Position numbers and translations under genes: made by a program
Source: Dysidea avara
Lineage: Eukaryota > Porifera > Demospongiae > Dictyoceratida > Dysideidae
Assembly: GCF_963678975.1 (NCBI RefSeq)
Contig: NC_089274.1
Span: 16,881,633 to 16,945,632 of the forward strand
Length of the DNA stretch: 64,000 nucleotides
Reading direction: 5' to 3'
The notes under the pieces: generated by a model
Told to the model about the DNA's origin: nothing
Database searches by the model: none
What the model saw: the letters and a program-made list of their open reading frames with translations, nothing else
Shown: positions 12,212 to 24,200 of the stretch, one piece after another
Layout: each line of letters begins with the position of its first letter
Position numbering within the stretch: position 1 is the stretch's first letter

Positions 12212-15200
12212 CTATTCTGATTTAATGTCCTTGGACACCACTTTGATTTGCTCTTCTTTAACATCAGCTGATTTATTTTTCTTTTGTAACTCTCTTCTTG
12301 ACTTCTGCCCTATTGGCAGTACAATTATCACCAGTGGAACAATCACATTGATATAGTAATAGTACCTAGAGAAGGAATTTATTAAAGCTGCACAAGTAAC
12401 TGATTATTCCAACTCACCCCCAATGTTGCACGGTTCCCTCCAGGTGTAATATCACAAATGCAAAGCCTGTGATGTCAGCACACATTATTGCAATGTACCA
12501 TGTAATGATATCATAGATTCGCTTTACTATTGGTGGTGACTGAAAATGGTGATGAAGAACTCGCCGTGCCTGCCAGATGGGCAACATACAAACAGGTTAC
12601 ACTAGTTAAGATTAACACCTTTCTGGCTGCCATCAGGTTCAATGAAAGAGTCACAAACATGCAGTAGTAAGCAGGATAGAAGCCATGCCACCAAGCTGAT
12701 AGAATAAAACTAGCCATAGTGGGATTAATAAACTTCACTCGCTCATAGCACACCCTGAGAGAAATACAAAACAAATACAGAAATTGACAATTATTGGCAA
12801 CATACCTGCGTAGCCAGTGTGTAGTCATGATGTTCCAACCATTTATCATTGTTCTTAGGCTAGTACCAAACTATCACAAAATACATTGTAGTTAGTAAAA
12901 TTAATGCAATATGTTTCACTGTACTTCAAAAGCAAAAATGTCCACACCAGTGACCAAGTCCCAACGAGCATAGCCGAGTTCATTGTAGCCATTGAAGCCA
13001 AGTCCAGCTGCATTACAGGCACTGTCCACTAGAACATTTGTTAATATAAAGAGTATGCGGATTAATTTATGCACGGCTTACTCATTAGCCAAATAAAATA
13101 ATATCTTGCTCTAATACCAAATGTCACAAGATAAAGGATGATTAACCTTTTGATTAGACTTGTGTCAGTTACTACAGTGAACAGTACAATTGCAGCATAT
13201 ACAAAAAGTTTGTGTCCTTGCCTAGGACTATATCCATTGGAAAGAAATGGTCAAATACCATATGAAGGATTATGAACATAACGGCGGATAGTGTTTTCTT
13301 TAGCACAATAACCTATGGGGAATAATAACACAGCATAAAGACTTGTGCCTATATACTACATGCACACCAGAGATTGAACTAACAGGAATGCAAATTAACC
13401 CTTTAAAGACACTGAACACACTGGTGCTTAAAAAAAATTATTCATGGACATTTGCCCACTGATGCTCCAGTGCATTTTTATCGGTTTCTGCAAGTTTTCA
13501 TGCCTACAGAGAAAGATGTTAACAGTATAAATTCAACTACTATACCAGCAGTTTGTTTGTCAATGAATGATGGCTTACACGGTAAAACATACAAGCCAAG
13601 CAATAATCTCTGCTTGTGAAACAACACCTGTAAGCTACAAAAATATAATAGGGAAAGATACATACCTTTCAAAAACGTTGTATAACTCTCTGGTAGCCCA
13701 ATTGAGAAATGGTAAAAACCACTGAATTTAGTGATAAATTCCGCATCTGATGATCTATTCTATTATATGATACTGTTGCACGATCTAATATGGCGGATGG
13801 ATGTTGACAAAACATGCTGATTAGCTGCACACATGTAAACAATTAAATATACATGCTTTATGCAGTTGACATAATATTATACTTGGGCACAGATTACAGG
13901 GTTGTATAGAAACCAATTTCATCATACCCCTTGACCATAGATGAAGGACTATTACCACATGCATTGTCAGCAACTATACTGCTACAAACATCATCTCCAA
14001 TCCCATCACTGATATCCATACCACTACAATCTTCACCAATATCTGTATCTACAACCCCACCATCATCACTCCAACCCCACCATCATCACTCCAACCCCAC
14101 TATCATCACTCCAACCCCACTGTTATCACTCCAATCCCACTATCATCACTCCAACCCCATCACCAATATCTCACTCTGTGTCTACAATTTCGCCATTATC
14201 ACCCAAAACCTCTAATCCTATTGCCAATATCAGAGTCAACAACTCCACTGCAACCAACATGTACTCAAGTCCAATCGGCAGCACCTAACTTACTATTACC
14301 TGCTCTGCCAGTCAGTGGTGTATCTACACCCGGGCCTGGGCCCTGGTTAATTTGACTTGTGCCCTGGTAAATGCTTTTCACCATCAGTATTGAATAACCA
14401 CAAAACATTAATGATTGTAAAGAATACTTACAAAACACTGATCCACATCAAATCAAGCTTTTCTTTCCAGAGGAGAAACGGCGATCTTGAATTGGTTTCG
14501 ATTGTGGTATTTCCAATGTAAGGCACTTAATAGAAAGAAGATCACGTGACTACCTACTGCAGCATCGTGACAAGGACTGAATGAATGTTTCATGGTGTGG
14601 TGAATAACGCCCATTCAAGATTAAATCAATTTCAAAATTCAGATGTGAACAGACGCGAGCAAGTTTTGAGACATGCACCCTGTATGGCTGTGTGATGCCT
14701 TGGTAGATGATAGCTAGCTACTGACTAGTCCAAAGGTATGAGTACTTGTTTAGTCAATGTTTTCATTTATTCTATTTGTAGGTTGACTACTTTAGTCCAC
14801 AGTTGTCATGTGATCGTATAAGCGCCTAGTGCTTTAAATCCAAGTCTCAACTATTATGCATTGCTGTATTGTATGTGTAAAGAAGACGAACGTTTATGTC
14901 TAGTGATATTAGCTATTTTGTATGCAGTTAGTGTAGGCATAGCACATAGATAGTGATGCACAACACATTTTAGATGTTATATTGATGTCCATATGAAGAT
15001 GGGCATGTGTATGTGGCTGAGTGGTTTGCCCACCCAGTGCCCGGGTGAAGTAAGAAGTCTAGATACGCCACTGCTGCCAGTCATTCCATTAACTCCTATT
15101 TATTTACAAAACACACCAGAATCATCATCAAGCGGCAATCCTTTAACCATTTCACATTCTGTGACCATAACAGATTTTCTTGGAAAGTAGCAGTGCATGG

Positions 15201-18200
15201 GCATGTGATTCATAGTGATGTTCTTTGCATTTCACCAAAGATAAATGAATCCAGTTTACAAACACTACTTGAAAACTTGAAATGCTTCACATTTGTCTAG
15301 GCCATCCTGACAAACAAACTGCTGAAATGGTGAAGAGCAGAAGGGACAACTATTAAATTCACCAGGACAAGTAGCTACATACTTAGAAAGTGGATATCAA
15401 ATATCTGACAACAATGAGACATTTACAGAACTGTCAGGCCATCTGCATGCTTGATAAGAAGAATAGGTGTGACCACTGCACATCATACAGGGATACAATA
15501 CAATCCATTTATAATAGATGATCAAAGCAATGCGATGAATCCTTGGCTATTAACACCAGCAGTCATGTTAATGTACAGTGGCTAAAAAAAAAAACATTGC
15601 ACAAAGAAAGGAAAAGAAGAAGAGCAGTCTAGATTGAAAATAACAAAAAAAGGAATGCTGATATCTATAGAGCAGAAGATCAAAGCATCAATTGAAAACA
15701 GCAACATTGAAGTTGATGAGCAACTAAGCAATGGTTTGCATGAAGTGATGAAAGAGTACTCTGATGAAATAAATTGAAGATACAAGGAAAACAGTTTCCA
15801 CCATCTTTTCTGGAACCAGTGATTAGAAAACTTGAAGAACCCTAAACAGCATTGATGGTGTCTGATACTTATTAGATGGTGTTTATATCTTAAATGCTGT
15901 CAACAACGGCATATGATGCCTTGAGAAGACTGCTGGTGTTACCACGTAGTCGGTCAGACATTGAGAGGTTACACACATTATATACAAGCTGGTTTAGGGG
16001 TGCAAGCAGAAGTGACCAAACAGTTGATGGAAACAGCTAAATTAGTGAGTTTAGAGGTATGTTGCTGTGATTTTTGATGAAATGAGAATAAAAGATGGTT
16101 TGGTATACAACAAGCATGCGTGAAGTTAGAATAGAAGGTTTCGTTGATCTTTGCAGCAGTCCATCAATGATCCATCCTCAGGGAGCCTCCCTTAACCATG
16201 GCAAAACATATTTAGTATTTATTGTTAGGGGTTTGTTCATAAACTTAGAAAGTTCCCAACCCTTACATCAGTGAAAAAATGGCCAAACTCTTTTGGGAAT
16301 AATAATGCTAGAGCGCTGTGGGTGAGTTAAGATTATTATTCAGAGCATTCAGTTATAGCTATAATCATTCATTATGCTTTACAGATAAATGGACAGCACG
16401 TAAGTTGGCAACATGTGAAGCAATTGTATGGTAGAAGAAATCATTCAGGGCTAACATTAGCGCCAAAGTTAACTCTTGGGCATATCAACCTATTCTTGCA
16501 TGAGATTTGACTTAGCAGCACAGGTAACAACCATCTATATTATAGTTGTGTAATACTGTACAGGTTATATGTAAAACAGTTACAGATGCCTTATAATACT
16601 GCAGTGATCCAGACACTTTAGAATTGAACAAAATATTTGATAAGTTGCTGACATCATGAACACAAGATGTTTAGAGGAGGGCATTCAAAAGCTAGAACCA
16701 AACTTGAAGGCACAGATGATCCTTGTTCGGATGTAAGTCATGCAGTTTTATATTACCATAAAACAGTGCCTTGAAGCTGAGTTTCTGAGGCATTTGGTGA
16801 GTGGAAGAAAAGAGTTTATGCCTACACAGAAGATGATGCAGCTTAGTGTAGAATCACTTGAAGGATTATGAATTACAGGTTATCTTTATTGATGTAATTT
16901 TCAACACCCGCGTGTATACAATTAAACTTATTTAGTGAAAGCATTCATTGAAATGACAAGGTTCCTACTAAAGTTGCCAGGTGTAAAGTATTTACTAACA
17001 GAAAGATTTTGTCAAGATCCACTGGAAGAGTTTTTTGGCCAACAAAGAGTGCAAGGGAGAAGAAATGACAACACAACCGCAACAGAGTTAAGAAAACAAC
17101 AGTGTCAATTCGAATCCAAGCATCAACAGCTACAGATCCTCTTCATGAAAACCACTGTAGCCGAAAAGAGCAAGGGAAAAGGTAATTATTGCTGATTTTA
17201 TAATCAATATGTAACGATCAAGGATAGTGGAACAGGGGGCCAGGGGGCATGTGCCCCCTAGCCTAAAAGTACTGCCCCCTAAATTATAAAGCATCTGACG
17301 CACTTGTGAAACCACCAGTTCATGTACATTTAACTTATCTACGAAGTGTGCACTTTCAACTGCATCACTTGATCACTTTAATCACATGATCATTCACCTT
17401 AATCCCACAATCAATAGTGACTTAAGTAATCTATGTAAGCACGAGGGTTGTGTGGTGTCGTGAACAAGTTGTAAAAGAACTTCAAAACTACTACGAATGG
17501 CACAGGATGGCATCACCTACTGGTACCAAAAGGCAGTTGACAATAGTAGCAGTGATAAACCAAGAAGTTTTCACTAAAGAACTTCAGAAATGCACTGTAA
17601 AACTGCTACCTTCTCCAACTGAAACTAAAATACTGGCATCAGTGAAAGAGTTCAGGGGTACAAAGACCAAATTTTCTTGGTATAATTCTTTCAAATGGCT
17701 TAGCTACTGCTTAACAGAAAACACTTTTACTCATGTCGTAAGGCAATCTCAATGAGTTCGGTGAATGTTGGTAAGAGAGATTTGTGTCAGAAGGATTCAA
17801 CAACTGGAAAAGGTAATATTCAAGTTCAGAGTCCATGAAGCATCTCAAATGCATAGAGAATCATGTATAAAATTAGATGCTTTAAAGCAGAAATCTATTG
17901 TTGCTCATTTTTCTGATATGAAATCAAATGACCAAAAACGTAATAGGGAAATGTTTAAGAAAGTTTTAAACTCATTAAAATATTTATTGTGGCAAGGACT
18001 GCCTATTGGAGGTCATCATGAAGAGGAAGGTTATCTAATTCAGTTATTAAAATGTCAATCAGAAGATGTCGATGGTCTGAAAACTTTTCTTATGGCTAAA
18101 AATATCTTTCTCATGATATCAGATAGGCATAATGGCAGATCATGTGTTACAAGATTTATTAATGATCAGCACCTTGCTTTTCACTGATTGGAGATGAAAC

Positions 18201-21200
18201 TAGATATGTAAGCGGCAAGGAGCATTTGCTATTTGGGTAATCTGTGACTATATATGCTATAAATGAATATCTTATAGCCTTAGCGGAAGTAGAGCATACT
18301 GGCGGTGCCACACTGGCTTCCGAACTAAAGAAAGTACTTCATAACAAACTTCCAAATGCTGTGGTCAAGCCTATGATGGAGCCTTTGACATGTCAGGCCA
18401 CCTTAGTGGGGCTGCTGCCAGAATACAAGAGGTTCAGCCACAAGCATTTTATATTCACTGTGTTGCACATTCCCTTAATCTGTGCCATCAGGACTGTGGA
18501 CAAAATTGCAAAGTTGTACGGGAGCTTTAACAGTCACTACTGAAATAGCTTCAATCATACATGCCTCACCTAAACGCCTGGCACAGTTTTATCATATGCA
18601 GAAAGAATTATCACCTAGACATGGTATAAAACTACCACGTCCCACAAGATGGACTGTACATACTCAATCCCTTCAAGCCGTTATATTATTTAGTCTTACA
18701 TTGTAAATTAGACAAAATTGGCCAGGGGAAGCAAGCCATAAAGCTTTAGGTGTATTGGCAGTGATGGAAAGGTTTACGACTTATTTTGGACTGAAACTAT
18801 CTTTTCTCATCTTCAGTACAACGGAGCAGCTATCTAAAACCTTACAGTATAGAAACATAAATGTGCAACAGGTTTCCTTGGCTGTGAATGCTGCAAATGA
18901 TTTCTAGAATGGCAACATGACAGTAGTGCATTCAGAACATTTTATGCTTCAGTAGCACATGAAGCCCAAGCCCTTACCAAGAAGCCGGCAAAAGCATATC
19001 CCAAGTAGAATAAATGATGGAGCCCCTAATCATCACTTTCATACTACGGAGGACTACTTTAGACAACAGTATTTTGCATTTATTGATCTGCTTTCTGCTG
19101 AGCTTTCAAAATGTTTCAATCAACCAACCTTTTCAGTTCTACAGGAAATTGAGGAAATGATTATAAGCTCATGCAATGGCGATAGTCATGATCTATCTTC
19201 ACCCTCTGAAAATCTGTACAATAATTTTGTGGATATTCTAAGATTGAAAATTCACTTGTCTTTATTGCCAGATGTGCTCAGAACTGGAAACAATGATCAT
19301 GGTATGGGAATTAAAAAAGTTACAATGGTAAGCTCTGTTTGTGAATTGTTTGAAACTTGCCTAGAAGAAGTACATAAAGTTCTCTTACTTTACCTGACAA
19401 TTCTTTTATCATCTGCTAATGCCGAACAAGCATTTTCTACATTAAGATGCCTAAAATTATTTCAACAATGACTCAGAAACATTTAAACCATGATACTTAA
19501 TATTGCAAAAGAATTTATATCAAGGAATGAAAAGCGCATTGACTTTATCTGGCAACTGTCTGTACATGTGACTATATCATTGGTATATATTTTTAAAGCT
19601 AGTTGTTCATGATCACCTAGCTGCTGCTACTGGAAATTAAGCTTAGCAATAAATACTGAGAGCTATAGCACTACACAGAGCTACTTATAGTTTTATACGG
19701 TTGAATGACAAAATTCTGGACAGTGGTCAGGTGAGCGTGAGTGAGCTTTTTTGAGGTGTTGATAACATGAGGTAGTTTCATGCTGTAACAGCTATCAACT
19801 GTTCTACTGTCACTATCTGTCAGGTATATGATTGTATTGCGACTCATACTGTATCCTACAACTTTCGTATGCTGTACAACTGTTGACCTGGTAACTCACA
19901 GGCAGGCTGGACGGTTCTAGCCTAACACTTTGGATGTTTCAACAAGGGTAGCTAACCTGTTACTTGGAAAGTGCTGATTATGGTTAGCTTGAAAGGTTGA
20001 ACAGTGGAACTTAGCTGTATAGTGTATTCAATGGTCACCTTCAAAGTTCTATATAGTAGTGGTGTGCGATAACAGAATTTTTATGATATAGATCGATAAC
20101 CAGCAAAATATCGCAATTTCAATAATTAAATTGTGTAGGTGGATTAATTGCATGAGTGCCGACATTTATAAATATGTTTTAAATAACTAAAATCATTGCA
20201 TGGCACTACTAACAAGCCTAGGAAACTGGTAGAAAAGCTTTTTAAAATGGCTAAATTGCACAGAACTGCATGACCTTCATTTCTAGCATGATTGCACAGT
20301 CACAGACCAAAATGCTGTAATTTTATCAAAAATATATTAATAATTATAGATGAATATCTAAGTAATCGAGAAGTACTGAAATCAGCATCTGCAATACTGA
20401 AATTTGATACGACAAAAATTATCGCAATATCGATAAATTTTCAACATATTTTTCATTCAAGGCAGGATTTGTGATAATTGCACTAACGCAAGCTAGCTAT
20501 TGGTTATGTATATATAAGGCAGCGACTGCTGCTATGATTGTTATGTTTACAGTGATTCATATAGGTGAATTCTTGGCTAACCGTTATATGAATTGGACCT
20601 TATGACCATAGCCATTATACAATGAATGTGACTTGACAGGTTGTTAACCATAACATCCAGGGCATTCACTCCAAGTTAACTGAGCTGACACCATGGTTTG
20701 AGACCTGTGTGGACAAAGAAACAATTTTCTGTCTTACTGAGACATGGATTAAACCTAATGATCCTCCACTGACTGTTCATGGATTCATGACATACACTTC
20801 ACCCTTTTTGACCCGTCCTGGTAAATCTGGTTATTTGCCTAGATCATGTTTGATAGTCTCTGATGCATTGATCGTGGAAAGACCACCAATATGTGAAACG
20901 TTAGAAAGATCTTGCTGTACTTTGAATGTGGTTTGTTGTTTTGTTGTGTGTAAGGCTGTCAAGATGGCTGTTGCATCTGTATACCGCTCTCCTTCCACTA
21001 ATGTGAAAGCGGGTCTGGATGAATTACAGTTAATAATCACTGATCTGGCATTACATGCTAACCATCTAATTATTGCTGGTGACTTCAATATAGACCTACT
21101 TGCTACTTCTGGTATCTGTGTCACTTATACCAATCTGTTGTCAGATCTTCACTTGGTACAACATGTATCTCAACCTTCCAGAATTACTCCCATCTCTTCC

Positions 21201-24200
21201 ATCCTAATCGATCACAGTATCACCTCTCCTAATTTGACTGTAAACTCAATGTCTCAGACAGTTGGCCTAAGTGACCATCTAATTCAAGTGCTTGATATCA
21301 GTAGCATTTCGTTAGTTAAACCTGAGAAATCTGTTATGTATGTTCGTTCACTTCGTCGTTGTGATTGGAATGCTGTGCGCAGTGGCATAGCCAGCCCTTC
21401 AGGGATGGGTGGGCACACTCATCCACATTTCACCCCATGCAACTATCTAGCATAAACTGAGAGTCCATCCTTAGTGGACTCTACGTACATTTGGTTTAAA
21501 AACTGTTTCAAAAGTGCATAAATGTATCTAGTTAGCTCTAATAATACACTACGCTGCTGTTCCTGCAGCTTATTTCACTAGTCTAATGCTACTGCATGGA
21601 TATACAAGCTAGAAATGAAACTAACTAATTATACCTCTTTGTCTAGTTCTCTTTTAGCTCATCTGCACTTGTTCTACTCCAGCCTGACTCCTAAGATAGT
21701 TGGGCTTAATTCACAGTCACCACTGAATCTTTCATTTCCAGCCGACTTGTCTAACACAGTTAACCAGAGAATTTAGATTTTGTTAATCACTTTGGTCACT
21801 TATTAACTTCGCCAACAGCAGAATCTGTGTTGCTCCTCACAATTCAGTATTCCGGATGTGAAAGAACTGGATTCCTTTTTCCTCGTGCTCCTGCTTCCCC
21901 GCCTAAAATTTGGATCACGTGATGTTGTGCATTAAATAGAAAACACTGAAACAACTTGTATCATGTGATGTAATTATTGAACTTATCACGATATCAGCTG
22001 TTGATGAAAATATGGCCCTGCCAAAGTATGCACTTGTTCGTAATTTCATTAGCGAACGGGCGCTGCTGTCCTAGGAAAATTTGGGTGGGCATGTCACCCA
22101 GGCCCACCCTTGGCTACGCCACTGGCTGTGCGAGAATCTCTTCATACTGCTCCTTGGCATGTAACGGATATCTTTGATGATATTGATGATAAGTGGCATT
22201 TTTTCAAGTCATGTTTGCAGTATGTTCTTACCAACATGCCCCATTAAAGCAAGTTGTCTCAAAGTGTTGGATACGGCCAACTCCTTGGCTCACTGACAGT
22301 CTGCTACTAGTCATTAAGGAAAAGCAACGTGCCAAGCGTTGTACTAATTGGACACACCATCCGGATGATATCAGTGTATACAAAAAGCTTAAGAACAAGT
22401 TGAAGTCATCTATTCAAGAAGCCAAGCTGCATCATCTGCGTTTACTACTGGACAAATCCAAAAGTGATCCTCATTCATTCCATGATTTGTGGTCTAGTGT
22501 TAATGATATCATAGGATGACGTAAACCTCATGTCGGTGCAAATTTTAACCTATCACCTGATTCCTTGAATGATTTCTTTAGTGCTGTTGTTGTGTCAGAT
22601 CAACATCAACCAGCCACTCAGTATGCCCCATCCTGTTGTAATTCATCTGACTCCTTTTTATTTCACACCTATTTATCCTCAACAAACACAGTATTTGCTG
22701 CAACATCTGAACATCCAAAAGTCTACTGGCCCTGATGGTCTTTCTAGTAGATTTATCAGGGAGGCTGCATCTGAGATTGCAGAACCATTGACAAAGCTCT
22801 ATAATATTTCTAAACAGAGTGACTGTATTCCATTAGAATGGAAGCACTGTAATGTTACCGCTGTGCATAAGGCTGGGCCTCAAGATGATCCTTCCATATA
22901 TTGCCCAATTTTGGTAGTTTCAGTAATCGCTAAGTCAACAGAAAAGATCCTTCTTTATGCTGTGGACACTATTGTGAATGCTTTGGACTGTGGGAAAATT
23001 GTTTGCACAGCCTTTTAAGATCTTCGCAAAGCTTTTGATTCTTTAGATCACCCACTGCCTTAGCGAGCTGGGTGTGCTTGGAAATGAGTTTAAATGATTC
23101 ACGAACTACCTTTCCCTTCAACGGGTTAAACTCAATGGTAAAGTATCTTCTTGGATAACTGTAAGGGGTGGGATACCTCAAGGCAGTGCTCTGGTAGCAC
23201 TGTTATTCTTGTTTATGTCAATTTAGTGCCTTCTGTAGTGAAGTTTGGTAAATTGTTACAGTTTGCAGATGACACCACCCTAATTTGCTCCGGGTCTGTT
23301 ATTGACACTGTGAAAAAGTAATTATCTCATGATTTGGCATTACTGTCTGATTGGATATCTTCAAGTCGAATGAAGCTTAATATCAATAAATCTAGTGTTA
23401 TGTTGTTCACACCTAAAACATCCCAGAATATTTCCTGTCTTGTTATCTTTATGGATGGTAATAAGCTACAGGAGGTTGACCACCAAAAATACTTGGGAAT
23501 AATGTTTGACAAGAGGTTACGATGGGATCACCATGTCAATGATGTTTGCAGGCATTATTTGCAATTATTAAGTATTCACCGTAAATCATCTGAGTCATTG
23601 ATTTTCTCCAGAATAACATATGCTTTGCCAATGTGGGGTCCACCTTTATAAGAAAAGATCAGATTGCTCGTGTGCAACGGCTACAAAATCATGCCATCTG
23701 AATCACCAAGTCGTTACATAAGTTTGATCACGTGACTTCACACTGTAGGGAATTAAACTGGCTACCTGTTTCACACATGGTGCAATTGCAGTCTATAGCT
23801 GCTATGTCATGTTATTACCAACAAGAGACACTACCCTTAGACCCCCCAATAATCTTTGGCCGCCAGCATTCATACTCTACACGTTGTTATGATCACTTTG
23901 CCAACTTATCTAATTATCATCTATCGAGGACTATGAAGTATTTTCGATCTAGCGCTAGCACTTGGTGGAATGATGCTCCTTCAAAGATATCATTTCCTCC
24001 TGTAATGACTTATCCTGAACTTGTTGAATGTGTTAAATCTATCTATTTAAGTAATGCGTGTTAGTAATTAGTATGTGTGTCTAATTTTGTTTTTGTATCT
24101 GTTTGTGCTGTACGTATGGTTTTAGCTCTGGTAAGGAAGAACGGCTCATGCCAATTACCAAGAAGATAATAAATCAATCAATCAATCAATCAGTAAGAAC

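Noticed and set aside
12212-13312. MBOAT exons 8-14 as a separate gene fragment
   Set aside because: Phase and motif order continue exactly from exon 7 at 25020, and copy A shows the same exon order without the long intron.
14051-14165. CRISPR-like regular repeats
   Set aside because: The 20-bp units are contiguous with no spacers, so it is a minisatellite in a eukaryotic intron.
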